DNA of 64,000 nucleotides from Ottelia alismoides (GCA_037367405.1 JAZKJV010008883.1:1550001-1614000); one strand, 5' to 3'. Counted from the stretch's first letter, positions 13,861-26,129 are shown. The notes: generated by a model not told the origin, from the letters alone. Program-made: numbers and translations.

Positions 13861-14920
13861 ATTGATTCCAATCAAAAAATTGAGAGCCTAATCCAATTAG
13901 GACTCTCAAGATGACTCCACATGGATCCATAGACATCCCTTATTGTTTCCATAATTGGAGTTTATTGCTTAATTGTTATTATCATAATCGGTAATTTTAC
14001 GAGAAATGCTTTCATAGCTTATGAAATATTCATAAGTCCAAACAAAATTGTAGATCCAATTTATATTTAAATTTCAATGTGAATTTTATTCACATATGTC
14101 CATTGAAATAATTATATGAATCATATTCATATAAATATTAACTATTATAAATCATTATTTATATTAATTAATTAAGTATATTTGTGAATCATATTCATAA
14201 AAATACCCTTATAGAAAAATGAATATGGCAATAACAATTATTGTCTCAATATTGACATCACATAATATGAGTCCTCATCTAATCAAGACTCGTGAGATAC
14301 AAATGCAAATACTTGGATATAATATCAGAGAGATCAAACTTTCTAAGTATAGTGACTTGAATATTGGATAACTATCCAGTTCCGGAATTTATACCACTTT
14401 TAGGAAAAATAATACTCTCCTATCTTTGAGCTCAAGCTGAATGATTCATATTCTAAGTGAGCTCAACAAAATGCATCACACTCTATGTGAGCTGGAGGAA
14501 GTGTTGGTGAGCTGATCCCAACTTCCTTGACCATTTCTAATCTAATTCCAAACCGTTTGGAATTTAGAAATGAGCTCCAAGGAGTGTATTTATTTCCATT
14601 TCCATCACCATTCCATTTCAACATTTGGACATTGAAATTGGAATTGGAATCGGACATTGGATTCAAATGAGATGAGAATTAATCCAATTAACTCTCAAAT
14701 AATTAAGCTAAGAAGTAGAGACTCTAAGATCCATATGGTTTCATCATTCCCTCAGAATGTAAGTATCATGGTAGATGATATACTAAGATATATTTAACCC
14801 GGAGTATTCCCAATACTCATTCATCCTTCACACTAGAAGACTTTGATTTATCCAAAGTTCAAACCCTAGTTTGATTGTCTTCTTTGGAACATATCAATAG
14901 ATTTCTCATACGATGATTGG

Positions 14921-14925
14921 GTGAC
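14921..14925. repeat. Target-site duplication of element B, left copy (GTGAC)
   Basis: GTGAC directly precedes the LTR start TGTTGGAGCG at 14926. The same GTGAC follows the right LTR at 36452-36456. The matching pair, 21.5 kb apart, proves that 14926-36451 is one inserted unit. Confidence 0.9.
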
Positions 14926-15830
14926 TGTTGGAGCGTATTTTCGAGGGTTTATGTACCCGATTTCTACGTCGGATAGTCGTTGCGAACCCACAAAAATACA
15001 CTTCGAATAGATAAATAACCGAACTTAGCTATATTATGTGCAATGCAATATATAAGGTAAGTCAGGGTCAAATCCACAAGGACAGGAAGATTCTGCCCTT
15101 TATTTTGCAAATAAAAATACTTTATAAATTGATGAGTTTGTTGCAAAATGTTTGAATAACGAAAATTGAAATGAAAATGGGAAAAGACAACAGTGCAGGT
15201 CGGCAAATGATGATCACTCCCCTTCTATGCGGTAACCTCCAGTTGGACTCGTACGCGTTAACTCTTCGTGAAATTGGATATCCTGGCGAGGCGAGTTGGA
15301 TGTGATTACAACCATAAATCGAGCTCGAACCTCGTGTCACCTCCCAGTTCTCCAAGAGTCGAGGATAATTAGTGGTAGATACAGATCTTCGTGATAGTCT
15401 TGATGAATAACTGCATGAAATAGAAGATAACACAATGAGACAGATATAAAAATATAAAGTAATAAAATAAAGGCGATATCAAATATGATGGTTGACGGCT
15501 CGGGAGGCGGCTCGGGAGGAAGCCTCTGGAGTCGGATTCGCAGAGGGTTCGAGGAAATGACGGTTGGCGGATGTCTATGGTGCTGGATGATTTTTAGCGG
15601 CACTCGGGGTGGAGCCTCAGGAGTCAGATTCACTGGGGGACCGAATGCACAAGTTGACGAAACCACTTCGATTCTCTCGTCAACAATTAAGACGGATTAT
15701 AAGAATAGATGGGGTAATTATGAGGAGAGAGAAAGCTAGAGGCTAGGAATGGGAGAAGTATTGGATACCAATTGTTCCATAATGGAATCAGATGGTGATG
15801 GAACGATCCCCCAAAGTCCCTCCCATGTGG

Positions 15831-15838
15831 TATTTATA
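15831..15838 (-). promoter_or_regulatory. TATA box of the element B LTR (left copy)
   Basis: On the minus strand TATAAATA occurs about mid-LTR and is conserved in the right LTR at 35811-35818, within an unchanged block around it. This is the likely core promoter for minus-strand transcription of B. Confidence 0.5.
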
Positions 15839-16401
15839 CACAAATTGTAGCCATTCCTACCAAGGGATGTATCTTTTTAAATTTAACGTAAGCACCTCTT
15901 CATATTGGTATTACACCTCTTGATAAAAGCACCAACTAACTTGGCACCTCTTCATATTGGCATTGCACCTCTTCATAAAAACAACAACTAATTTGGCATA
16001 TCTTCATATTGGTGTTACATCTCTTGATATAAGCAACAACTAATTTGACATTTTTTCATATTGGCATCTCTTCATCAAGGCATCTCATGCCTTTTAACAT
16101 TAATGCATTAGTTGCCCTTTTTTAATTCCCCACTAACGTTGCCCCCTTTCCCCATTTCTATTTTTATATCATTATTAAAATAACAATAAAAATATGGTGT
16201 CACTATTTTTTGACAACGTTAGCTATTCCAATTAATTTTATCTCATGGCGCAAGTTCACTATATAATAATTGCTAAGATATTAATTGAGAGTCAAGCTTC
16301 AAGGTAATGCTAAAAAGTACTTGAGGACAAGGAACACAAAAGATGTTGCTAATAATGTATGTTGCTTACAAGAGTCATGAAATATCTACTACATGATACA
16401 C

Positions 16402-16406
16402 ATAAT
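16402..16406. repeat. Target-site duplication of element A, left copy (ATAAT)
   Basis: ATAAT precedes TGATGATTAC at 16407 and recurs at 27796-27800 straight after the 3' LTR. The uninterrupted sequence in element B's other LTR (near 36350) shows the site before insertion. Confidence 0.9.
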
Positions 16407-18055
16407 TGATGATTACAATATATACATAGATAATATGATCAAATTATGTGATATACAACCTTAATGACTGATCTGGAAACTCTAAAATCACATAATCTAT
16501 ATTCCTTACATAAAACAACAGAAATATCCATAATTGCACACAATCAATTAAAAATCTCTGCATAAATCAAATGATCATAATTTCGTAATCAAGTAAAATG
16601 TCTTCAAAAATACCGGTTACATATTTTATGATTCCTAATCATTTTTTGTTAACATGAACCAAGCAAAACATATGGAAGAGTATTGGGTACATATAGCATT
16701 GAATATAACAAATTGATTTGACTCTACAAAACCTCACTTTTTATTGGGAAGAAAAAAAAGAATGGAGGAAAGTATAAATTGCCCACTCATTATAACATGG
16801 ATAAAGCCTATAGCTTTTTATTGGAAAGAAATAGGGAGGGGGTTTAGTGTAAAAGACACACTCATTAATATCATGCATAGAGCCACCCTCAGCATGCCTT
16901 CCCCATGCACATCTCTAGCCCACGTACTTTACCCATTCCCTTCCCCATGCAACAATTATGTTTTGTCTTTACTCTCTTTCTTTATTTGCATGATTTGGAG
17001 CCGCACCATGCAAGTATAAAAGATGGTCATTCACGCACAAACACCTCTCCCCTCTCTCTCGCACTCTATCTCCCATCTCTCTCTCTCCTCTCTCTCCCAT
17101 TCACGCGCATACCTCTCTCCCATATTTTCTCTCTCTCATTTTTTGTTTTGCAGGAACGCAACCTCTCCTCACGGATACTCTCTCTTCCCCCCATTCCCAG
17201 GTCCAGCCCGCACAGCTGCTGTGCGCGTCCAGCGACTCCCTCGTGCGCACGGCTGCACGTCCAGCACCCACCTCCCTCGCGTGGTCTCCTTCTTTGCCTT
17301 CCAACCGAGCACAGCAGCTACCCTCTCCAGCACATCTCTGTCATCGCGCACCGGCGCCCTCCTCGTGCGCATACGCCGCTATCCGCGCCCCCCCTGCTCT
17401 GGCATGCGGTAGTGCACTCCAGCCGCCTGCTACCTTCTCCGTGCGTGACCAACCACGCACACAGCTGCAACATCCAGGCCGCACGACATTCCCATAGCTG
17501 TGCACTCCATCCCGCAGCCACGCACTCTTGCAACCGGCTACGTTCTCCGCACTGTCGTAGTGCTCCTTCACGCGCCAACAGTCCTCGCACCAGCCAACGT
17601 TCGTCTTCCTCAGAGCATCCCCGTCCAGGCCACTCCCGCAAGGAACCAGCAAGCTCCCTGGCCGTGGATGCAACTTGCTAGTTGCATTCCACGTACATGC
17701 ATAAGAGGGCTAAATTTTTTCTCTCATTCTCTTTATTCCATGTTCTTTTAATGTCAATTGCATTTTAAGTCTTGAACTTTTCTTCATTTCAAATATCTCT
17801 AGCATATAACTTAGTCTCTTCATTAATTAGATTGCATACATAATTCTAATCAATTGTCGCATGCATTAAAATGTTGAAGTGAAAAATTGCAAACTTTCTT
17901 GGTCCTTGTGGTTCGACACCCGACTTGCTCTTTACTTAATTTTGTTTATTTCATGGCATCGTCGAGTTTACAAATTATATTTGTTTGATGAGATTATAAG
18001 TGTGCACAATGACAAGTAAAAATCAATCATTAAGTCACGCAAAATCTCGTCAATA
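16407..18055 (+). repeat. Element A 5' LTR
   Basis: It runs from TGATGATTAC to CTCGTCAATA. A CT-rich microsatellite region lies after the TATA box (about 17040-17135), followed by a GC-rich block (about 17160-17690). That block gives long but overlapping open frames on both strands; these are identical artefacts in the other LTR, not genes. Confidence 0.92.
17015..17022 (+). promoter_or_regulatory. TATA box of element A 5' LTR
   Basis: TATAAAAG lies 609 bases into the LTR, ahead of the CT-rich tract, and is unchanged at 26753-26760 in the 3' LTR. It is a good candidate for the U3 core promoter driving the genomic transcript. Confidence 0.6.
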
Positions 18056-18058
18056 TTT

Positions 18059-18076
18059 TGGCGCCGTTGCCGGGGA
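18059..18076 (+). other. Element A primer binding site (tRNA-Asp)
   Basis: TGGCGCCGTTGCCGGGGA lies three bases after the 5' LTR. It is complementary to the 3' end of plant tRNA-Asp (ending CCCCGGCAACGGCGCCA). This is the minus-strand DNA primer site and is the same as in element B. Confidence 0.88.
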
Positions 18077-18915
18077 CTAGGCAACATTTGCAATTTTTTC
18101 CTTCTTCTTTCTAACTTAATTTCAAGTTTCTAATCCGTGCATTTTTTTTTTGCAGGTACTTAGGCTTCAAACAGAAAAAAAATTTCTTTTCATGCATTTT
18201 GTTTTAGCGAACTTGTAATTTGTTTAAAAAAAAATTTGTAATCATAATTTCCCCCTCCCTTCTCGGAAAAGCTCGCCATCAGTAGGACAAAACATTACGG
18301 ATTAGCGCCAGAAGTGCAGGCACTGTCAGTCCCTCTTTCTTAGGCATCTTAGGCTTTTAAAAAATTCCTGCATTTGATTGCGCTCCGAACATAAACCGAA
18401 AAAATTAAAAAACACTTCTTCTTTGCATCATCTCTGTGGTCTTCTCCCTCTGATAATATAACTCAAAGACCACCAAATCGTGTACTGATCATTTAAAAAG
18501 ATAAGCTTGAAAGGCCACCGCAGTGGCCCGAGCAGAAAGCGGGAAAATTGTGATTGCTTGATTTGATGCACGTGTATGACACAAAAATCACGAGCACATA
18601 GAACCCTAGGATAGAAACAAAAATCCCTGGTGCTACGTGGGATTGCAGAGAGAAATCGTAATTCCTCGACGCGTTGGGCACAGGTTCTCGCGGGAAGAAG
18701 CAGATCCTCGATCTGAGTACCGCACCCTGGATCCCCCAGCCGGATTAGGACATCGATTTCTCACAATCTTCCACACCCACCTCATCCTTTAAGGACTCTA
18801 ATTTCTCTGAAAACTTCTGTTGAATCACTAAATTAAAATCGAAAAGATAACCGCTTCCGCGGCAATTTTTGTGTGAGTTGGTGAAACAACAAATTGCTTG
18901 GTGTTTGTGCTGTGT
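18077..18915 (+). other. Element A untranslated leader
   Basis: An 839-base leader lies between the primer site and the first in-frame ATG. It contains T-rich stretches followed by CAG (18130-18156) that resemble a splice acceptor, but I see no evidence that splicing is used. No separate gene is present. Confidence 0.6.
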
Positions 18916-21900
18916 ATGCTAGGTCGTAGGTCTCTGAAAAATCCAGTGCAACAACCATTAGAGTACGACCCACTTTATAGAAAAAAATCCAACCCATCTC
19001 CTTCAACTGATCTTGGAAACATGGGAGAAGAAATACCAAATCCTATGGATCTCATCCCGCATCAATTGCAACTGCTGAGAGAAGAAAATGCCACAATTCG
19101 CCATACCATAGCACCTCTCATCCGACCGCCACCCATTAGTACACATTACAACCCGGCTGCAGAAGACTTAGTTCATTGGGTCCAAATCCCGCCTGAGGTA
19201 GGAGACTTTGAGATAAAGCCCGCATCACTCTCCTTGATCCCAAAATACTATGGAAATGACTCTGAAGATCCCTTCCTCCACATCCAAGACTTCCGATCTG
19301 CTTGTGACACCATGAGTATCCCTGGGGTAGAAAAAGAATACATCTACATGAAAGCCTTCACTCACTCACTCAAGGACAAAGCACTCCAATGGCTTAGAAA
19401 TTATGGAACCCCTCTCACCTCTTGGGACTCATTAAGAGAGGCATTCATCAAGAAATACTTCCCAATAGGAAAGACAAATGCCTTGAGACAAGCCATATCA
19501 TCATTCACTCAGAAAAATAGAGAGCCCATTCATGAAGCTTGGGAACGATTTAAGGAACTTCAAAGGAAATGCCCTCATCATGCCATACCCAAATGGAAGC
19601 TAGTTCAGATATTCTATGAGGGCATAGATACATCATTTAAGAGAGTGATTGATGGCTCCTGCGATGGAAATTACATCAGCCGTGATGAGCATTTTGTTTG
19701 GAAATTATTTGAAAATATGGCTGACAATTCGATAAATAGTTCATCAATTGAACAATACGGTGCAAACACGAGGACAGTCAATATCATTGATTATGAGAGA
19801 TCTAGCAATGAGAATCCTGACAAATGGGCAACCCTCTCAAAACAAATGAACCTCATGACTCAAGCCATAGAAAAATTGGCCATGAATAACCCCACCAACC
19901 AGGAAGTTAACCACACCACATTCACCCATAATCAAGACATAAATCCGGAGACTGTGAATTGGGTACAGAGAAATCAAGGAGGAGGATATTCAAGTAACCA
20001 CAACACATGGAGAGAACAACCAAATTCTGGGTGGAATGGACAAAACAATTATCATTTTCAAAATCACACCCAACCCAGACAACCGATAGCACCGCCCGTG
20101 ACTCAACCCTCCACCACTGCGGTAAATTTTGACGCCTTGGCTCAGGCAATACAACAACTAGCTATAGCTCAACAACAGGCCACTGAAGCCCAACAAAAAG
20201 CCAACTCTGAGAATGCTCGTCAATTCGCTGAGATCAGATCGTACATCCCAGCCTTATCACCTCAACCGCTGCCCAATCCAAACACCAATAAGGCTAGCTC
20301 ATCTGGAGTACTTCAAACTCCTCCACCTGTCGGATCGTTCACCTCACCACCTGGTTTTCAAAACCAGAGTCAAGGATTTTTTACACCTTCTAGGACAAAC
20401 CAAGGGAACCCACAACAAGCACCTAGAAATCAAGTCAATTTCAAAACCCCACCCCATCCAAACCAATCTGCTAATGCTGTCACTTTGAGAAATGGGAAAA
20501 CCACTTCTGCCTACACAAGACCACTAGCTTCTGAGGATCAAATTGAAATTGAGGAAGAGTTTGATGATGGAGAGAAATCAGCTGAAACAACCATGCTCCC
20601 TCCTTCCTCTCCAACAATAACCATCCCCTTTCCCGGAGCTCTTCATCGAAGAAAACCGCGATCATCCACCATCGATCCGGAGTTAGAAAAACTATTCTCG
20701 GACATCGTCATTGAAATCCCACTCTTGAAAGCCCTCGAACAAGTTCCAGCCTTCTCCCGATTTTTGAAGGACAAATGCACACCAAAACGAAAATCCAAAG
20801 AAAAAAGTAAAAAGGACAATGAACATATTGAGAGACATGTGCTCCCTCAAGCAACAACCAATGCCATCTCCCAATTCTTACCCACCAAAAAGAAAGACCC
20901 AGGAGCTCCTCTAGTTAGATGCACAATTGGCAAATTGACCTTTGATCACACACTGCTGGATAATGGCGCTTCTATCAATCTTCTTCCGTCTGCTATTCTG
21001 GAGCAATTTGACCTAGGAAAACTGAAACCTGTCTCAATGACTTTGCAAATGGCTGATCGATCTGTGAAAAGACCAAAAGGACTTCTTGAGGATGTGATAG
21101 TTGATGTTCAAGGTCATAAATTCCCGGTTGATTTTGTTGTGATGGATATGGATCAAGCAAATATATTGAGTGAGACACCAATCATACTAGGACGACCATT
21201 TTTGGCCACTGCTAAAGCTCATTTTGATTATGAGGTTGGAAGAGTTGAATTTAAAATCAATGGCCAAGTCATTCCTGTTGATCTTGTCACCCCTACTTTC
21301 ACTGAATCTGAGACCGAAGAATGTGGTTGGATAGAAAGATGTGCTGTTCTCAACATTCAAAAAGACTTTGCCCCCATCCATCTCACCAAGGATCCTTTAG
21401 AGGTTAGTCTGAACACCTCTAGATCCACTTACAAAAACACTTTCCATGAAATTGCCACCTACAATCTGAATCTTGCACTAGAAGCTCCACCAAGCCCTCT
21501 CACCGGACAAGAAATTGAGGAGCTTGATAATGCCTGGGACACATTAGACTCTGAACTCTCATTGACCTCAACAATGATCATGCCCATGATGGAACCACCA
21601 TTTGAGACTATTTCTGTAATAGACTCAGGAAACATTACAACTCCGAATCCATCGACAACCACTGTTGAATTAAAACCACTACCCAAAGATCTGAAGTATG
21701 CTTTCTTGGATGATGCCCACACTCTACCAGTCATTATCAATGCCAACCTAAATCATATGCAAGAGAGCCAACTAATGGAGGTGTTGAAAAAGAATTCTCA
21801 GGCTATTGGTTGGAAAATAACTGATTTGAAAGGTATAAGCCCGACATTCTGTACACACCACATATATTTGGAGAATGACAGTAAACCCTCTCGAGAAATG

Positions 21901-24552
21901 CAAAGGCGGTTGAATCCTAATCTACGAGAGGTTGTGAAGAATGAAATATACAAGTGGTCGAGTGCCGGCATCATTTATCCGATAGCCGATAGTCCTTGGA
22001 TTAGTCCCCTCCAGGTTGTCCCCAAGAAAGCTGGATTAACAATCGTGAAAAATGAGAAAGGCGAGGACATACCTACCAGAGTAGCCACATCTTGGAGAGT
22101 CTGTGTAGATTATAGAAAACTCAATAAGGCTACTCGAAAAGATCATTTCCCATTACCATTCATTGACCAAATCATTGAGAAGCTAGCCGGAAAAGAATTT
22201 TTCTGCTTTTTAGATGGATATTCCGGCTACAACCAAGTTGCCATAGCACCAGAAGATCAAGACAAAACCACATTCACTTGTCCTTTTGGGACTTATGCAT
22301 TCCGACGAATGCCTTTCGGATTATGCAATGCCCCTGCCACTTTTCAAAGATGTCTGATGGGTATCTTTGCTGACATGGTTGGTGATTTTATGGAGATATT
22401 TATGGACGATTTTTCAATTTTTGGAGACTCTTTTGAGGAGACACTCGGATTTTTGGACAAAGTCTTACAAAAATGTATTGAGGTGAACCTGATCTTATCT
22501 TGGGAGAAATCACATTTCATGGTGAAACAAGGAATTGTGTTGGGACATATCGTATCGAAGAAAGGGATAGAAGTGGATCCATCGAAAATTGAGACCATCA
22601 CTCACTTAGGTCCACCCGTGAATATAAAGGGTGTTCGATCCTTCCTAGGTCACGTCGGTTTTTACCGACGATTTATCAAGGATTTCTCAAAAATCTCCCG
22701 CCCTCTCACCAAACTACTGGAAAAAGATCAAGATTTCACGTTTACTGAGGATGCTTTTGAATCTTTCAAAACCCTGAAGAAAATCATCACTGAAGCACCC
22801 ATCCTACAACCCCCAGATTGGAACTATGAATTTGAGATCATGTGCGATGCATCTGATTATGCTGTGGGGGCAGTATTGGGTCAAAGGAAAGATGGGAAAC
22901 CTTATGCCATTCACTATGCCAGTAAAACTCTGGATGACGCTCAGAAGAACTACACTGTGACTGAGAAAGAACTTTTAGCTGTGGTATTTTCTTTAGAGAA
23001 ATTTCGATCTTACATCCTAGGATCCCACATCATCATCTACACAGACCACTCTGCTCTGAAATATCTCTTCACAAAAACCGATGCTAAGCCTAGACTCATT
23101 AGGTGGGTATTACTGCTCCAAGAATTCGATTTAGAGATTCGAGATAAAGCCGGAGCAAAGAATGTCGTGGCGGATCATCTTTCAAGACTCCCTTCCTCAA
23201 ACACAGACACAATCCCCATCTCTGACACTTTTCCAGACGAAAGTATCATGTCTGTTTCTCAACTCCCTTGGTATGCCGACATCGTCAATTACATCGTCAC
23301 TTCCACATTTCCTGATGATTGTCCAAAACATAAGAAAGACAAAACCAAAGCCCAAGCCAGATACTATCACTGGGAAGATCCTTTGCTCTTCAAAGAGGGT
23401 ACTGATTTAATATGGAGACGATGCATCCCCGAACCTGAAGTCAACGATGTCCTAACTCACTGCCACACTTCTGGGTGTGGAGGACACCACTCAGGGAAGC
23501 GCACAGCCGCTAAAGTCTTACAATGTGGTTTCTACTGGCCCACACTCTTTAAAGATGCCCATCATTTTGCTCAATCTTGTCCTACCTGCCAGACTCATGG
23601 GACAATGACCCGTCGTAACATGATGCCCCTCCAACCCGTGCATATAGTCGAGATCTTTGATACTTGGGGAATAGACTTCATGGGACCTTTCACCACATCG
23701 CATGGTTACCAACACATTCTTCTCGCTGTTGACTACGTCTCTCGCTGGGTAGAAGCCATTCCTACTCGTGCTGCTGATAGCACAACTGTTGTCAAGTTCT
23801 TGAATGACCTATTCTCTCGATTTGGATTGCCAAAGGTGGTCATTAGTGATGGAGGCACCCACTTTTTGAATGCTTCAGTTAAGAATTTACTCAAGAAAAA
23901 TGGAGTCGAACACCGTGTCTCAACTGCCTATCACCCTCAGACAAATGGAATGGCCGAGCTGTCAAATCGAGAAATCAAGACCATCCTCCAGAAAATTGTT
24001 CGCTCTGATCGTAAAGACTGGTCCCAACACTTACCTTCTGCTCTCTGGGCCTACCGCACCGCTTTTCGCACACCCTTAGGTATGAGCCCATTTCGATTAG
24101 TCTATGGAAAGCCGTGTCACCTACCTGTAGAGGTCCACCACAAATCACTCTGGGCAATCAAGAAGTGCCATCTGGATTATGATGTGGCTGGGAAGAAAAG
24201 ACTATTGGATTTATCTGAACTGGAAGAACTGAGATCACAAGCCTATGATAACAACCTGCTATACAAAGAGAAAATCAAGTTGTGGCACGATGCCAATATT
24301 TCGAGGAAAACATTCAAAGAAAATCAGAAAGTATGGCTATTTGATGCAAAACTGAAGTTATTTCCAGGAAAATTGAGATCGAAATGGAAAGGACCATACA
24401 TTGTAACTCAAGTATTTGATAATGGCTCGATAGAAATTTCTGACCCAAACACTAAAGCCACATTCAGAGTAAATGGTCAAAGACTAAAACCCGTTGTTGA
24501 ACCATCTGGTCCTATGCCTGTTTGCACAACATACCTTTTGCAGGAAAAATGA
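18916..24552 (+). CDS. Element A Gag-Pol polyprotein (Athila-like Ty3/gypsy)
   Basis: A single open frame of 1878 codons; I chose the ATG at 18916 because the frame's upstream start is only TTG. Residue positions count from that ATG. Order: Gag core about 60-300, with no CCHC knuckle visible. A Q-, N- and P-rich linker follows to about 560. The aspartic protease has LLDNGAS (Asp 682). The reverse transcriptase has FMDDF (Asp 1164-1165), RNase H has CDAS (Asp 1311), and an HHCC zinc region lies near 1515-1560 (Cys 1555 and 1558). The integrase core has Asp 1587, Asp 1645 and Glu 1681, giving a D-D-35-E spacing. A C-terminal tail ends near the stop TGA. All catalytic residues I checked are present. 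The product would make virus-like particles, copy the RNA and integrate the cDNA. FMDDFS and the domain order fit the Athila lineage; a Tat-side assignment is less likely. Confidence 0.93.
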   Translation: MLGRRSLKNPVQQPLEYDPLYRKKSNPSPSTDLGNMGEEIPNPMDLIPHQLQLLREENATIRHTIAPLIRPPPISTHYNPAAEDLVHWVQIPPEVGDFEIKPASLSLIPKYYGNDSEDPFLHIQDFRSACDTMSIPGVEKEYIYMKAFTHSLKDKALQWLRNYGTPLTSWDSLREAFIKKYFPIGKTNALRQAISSFTQKNREPIHEAWERFKELQRKCPHHAIPKWKLVQIFYEGIDTSFKRVIDGSCDGNYISRDEHFVWKLFENMADNSINSSSIEQYGANTRTVNIIDYERSSNENPDKWATLSKQMNLMTQAIEKLAMNNPTNQEVNHTTFTHNQDINPETVNWVQRNQGGGYSSNHNTWREQPNSGWNGQNNYHFQNHTQPRQPIAPPVTQPSTTAVNFDALAQAIQQLAIAQQQATEAQQKANSENARQFAEIRSYIPALSPQPLPNPNTNKASSSGVLQTPPPVGSFTSPPGFQNQSQGFFTPSRTNQGNPQQAPRNQVNFKTPPHPNQSANAVTLRNGKTTSAYTRPLASEDQIEIEEEFDDGEKSAETTMLPPSSPTITIPFPGALHRRKPRSSTIDPELEKLFSDIVIEIPLLKALEQVPAFSRFLKDKCTPKRKSKEKSKKDNEHIERHVLPQATTNAISQFLPTKKKDPGAPLVRCTIGKLTFDHTLLDNGASINLLPSAILEQFDLGKLKPVSMTLQMADRSVKRPKGLLEDVIVDVQGHKFPVDFVVMDMDQANILSETPIILGRPFLATAKAHFDYEVGRVEFKINGQVIPVDLVTPTFTESETEECGWIERCAVLNIQKDFAPIHLTKDPLEVSLNTSRSTYKNTFHEIATYNLNLALEAPPSPLTGQEIEELDNAWDTLDSELSLTSTMIMPMMEPPFETISVIDSGNITTPNPSTTTVELKPLPKDLKYAFLDDAHTLPVIINANLNHMQESQLMEVLKKNSQAIGWKITDLKGISPTFCTHHIYLENDSKPSREMQRRLNPNLREVVKNEIYKWSSAGIIYPIADSPWISPLQVVPKKAGLTIVKNEKGEDIPTRVATSWRVCVDYRKLNKATRKDHFPLPFIDQIIEKLAGKEFFCFLDGYSGYNQVAIAPEDQDKTTFTCPFGTYAFRRMPFGLCNAPATFQRCLMGIFADMVGDFMEIFMDDFSIFGDSFEETLGFLDKVLQKCIEVNLILSWEKSHFMVKQGIVLGHIVSKKGIEVDPSKIETITHLGPPVNIKGVRSFLGHVGFYRRFIKDFSKISRPLTKLLEKDQDFTFTEDAFESFKTLKKIITEAPILQPPDWNYEFEIMCDASDYAVGAVLGQRKDGKPYAIHYASKTLDDAQKNYTVTEKELLAVVFSLEKFRSYILGSHIIIYTDHSALKYLFTKTDAKPRLIRWVLLLQEFDLEIRDKAGAKNVVADHLSRLPSSNTDTIPISDTFPDESIMSVSQLPWYADIVNYIVTSTFPDDCPKHKKDKTKAQARYYHWEDPLLFKEGTDLIWRRCIPEPEVNDVLTHCHTSGCGGHHSGKRTAAKVLQCGFYWPTLFKDAHHFAQSCPTCQTHGTMTRRNMMPLQPVHIVEIFDTWGIDFMGPFTTSHGYQHILLAVDYVSRWVEAIPTRAADSTTVVKFLNDLFSRFGLPKVVISDGGTHFLNASVKNLLKKNGVEHRVSTAYHPQTNGMAELSNREIKTILQKIVRSDRKDWSQHLPSALWAYRTAFRTPLGMSPFRLVYGKPCHLPVEVHHKSLWAIKKCHLDYDVAGKKRLLDLSELEELRSQAYDNNLLYKEKIKLWHDANISRKTFKENQKVWLFDAKLKLFPGKLRSKWKGPYIVTQVFDNGSIEISDPNTKATFRVNGQRLKPVVEPSGPMPVCTTYLLQEK

Positions 24553-26129
24553 ACCATCACATCGCCTAGCTGAGGCGTTAAATCATGCACTCTCGTGAGC
24601 CTCCCCTCACAGGTATTCTTTTACCGCTCGCATGTTTATTTTCACTGCATTGCATTAGATAAGTATGGGGGTACTCCTCTGCATTACTTTAAAAAAAAAA
24701 CAAAAACAAAAATACATTTCACATCCCTTTTGATCCTCCTATTGCACATTGTCTTCACCATGAGGACATGGTTTCTGTTAAGTATGGGGGGGTGTTTGCA
24801 TATTTTTTTCAAAATTGCATACTCTTTCAAAAAAAAACTCTCTTTTGCAAAAATTCCCCTAAAAATATTTTCAAAAGCAAGAAAACCACCAAAAATACAT
24901 CCTTCCTAGTTTTATCCTATTTTGAGAAATCAGATCTTCACTACATAAATCATAGACTGAGGTTGAGTTGACCCTAATCCACTAAACTTCATCAGAATTT
25001 CACTAGGCATGAGTTCTTAAACTTTCTTCAGGTCCATTTGGACTTTATTCTCTCAGTTCCACTAACTCTACTGGTGAATGAACTTCTGTATCTAACTAGA
25101 TCACCTGAGCAACTAGTAGCACTCTTAAACTCTTCAGTGGATATTAAACAACTGCACATTGCACTTAGCTTGAGTGAGTTGAGTTTACGAGATACAATTA
25201 CAATCTAGTTGAGGTGAGGAGTTGTCCTCTTGGTTGTGCCAATGCCTGAACCTTATCTATAGTCAGTGAAGGAACCTGACTCAGGAGCAACATGATCTCT
25301 CTAGTCCAAGTGTGTCAGCAAATAAGCCAGTATCGTGCCTCCAAAGACAATATTAAGCCGATACTACCTCTTGATGCCAAAACCCAAGACAAAAATACCA
25401 CAAAAAGGTATATCACAATACAAATGCCAAAAACCACCAATCATGCAATGATGTGCAAAGCAAAAGCAAGGAAAGAAGACCACCAAATAACCCTTCTCCA
25501 TCAAAAAGCCGTGGTAGCAGCCCAATGATGCTACCTAAATTTTTAAAAGAGGCCCAAAGAGGCCCAGGGTTATGCTCTGCAAAAGGAAAAGAATGAGAGC
25601 AACGGACCAAAGCGGTCTACGGAAAACCCCGAAATTAAGTCCCATTCTCCAATAAACTATGACCTATTTTCTATGCTGACACACTTGGGTGAAAGGAGAT
25701 TATGCCTGAATCTAGGTGAGGACTGAGGCTATTTGTATAGGGAATCATTCGGTACCTTGATAGATTGTGTTGTTAGCTCGTTCTCTTGACTCACGAAAGC
25801 TAAAATTATCACTAACACTGTTTATATCCACTCAAGGTCAAAGAGAATACCTGTTTCTTAGGGATGAGCTGACCTGATCGACCTTCTGAAACCATGTTTG
25901 ATTTTGTTGGAACTGAGAGGCTGTTGAAACTACAAAACTCGAGTCAAGTTGACTATTTGAATAAATCATTAATCCATGGGTCAATTCTACTTAAGTTTGT
26001 GTGTCTGTGTGGTTAGGATCTGAAAACTCAAGACTTTGTGGGTATGTCTGCTGCAAACCCTCACCCAATCTATCTTGGCTATTTTCCTTCATTATTTCTT
26101 ATCTTATTCTTGCTCGGGACTAGCAAGAC
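24553..26129 (+). other. Element A 3' untranslated region, no env-like gene
   Basis: About 1.6 kb between the pol stop and the polypurine tract. Some Athila elements carry an env-like frame here, but the longest frame is about 100 codons, low-complexity and without a signal peptide or membrane segment I would trust. Two internal polypurine-like motifs lie at 24659-24675 and 24778-24794. Confidence 0.7.
24659..24794 (+). other. Two internal polypurine-tract-like motifs of element A
   Basis: ATAAGTATGGGGGTACT (24659-24675) and TTAAGTATGGGGGGGTG (24778-24794) both copy the terminal tract TTAAGTATGGGGGTG at 26130-26144. They could serve as extra plus-strand primer sites, or mark older LTR boundaries; the sequence alone does not say which. 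Confidence 0.55.

Larger units (their letters stand above)
14926..16406 (-). repeat. Element B left LTR (3' LTR), first part
   Basis: It aligns with 34911-36340, starting TGTTGGAGCG. Over the first 300 bases I count roughly 6-8% differences, mostly transitions, so this pair is much older than element A's LTRs. It is interrupted after ATAAT (16402-16406) by element A. Apparent reading frames near 15337-15739 overlap on both strands and are not genes. Confidence 0.85.

Noticed and set aside
15337..15739. Overlapping frames on both strands in element B's LTR (also near 35353-35710)
   Set aside because: Present in LTR sequence, opposite strands overlap, and they differ between the two LTRs by indels.
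16905..17681. 258-codon plus-strand open frame in the element A LTR, with a partial copy at 26643-27421
   Set aside because: It lies in a GC-rich LTR block that is open in several frames on both strands. The 3' LTR copy is broken into different frames by a 2-base CT indel. No domain.
24595..24909. Possible env-like frame after element A pol
   Set aside because: About 100 codons, Lys- and Phe-rich from homopolymers, no convincing signal peptide or membrane helix pattern, and far shorter than Athila env-like proteins.
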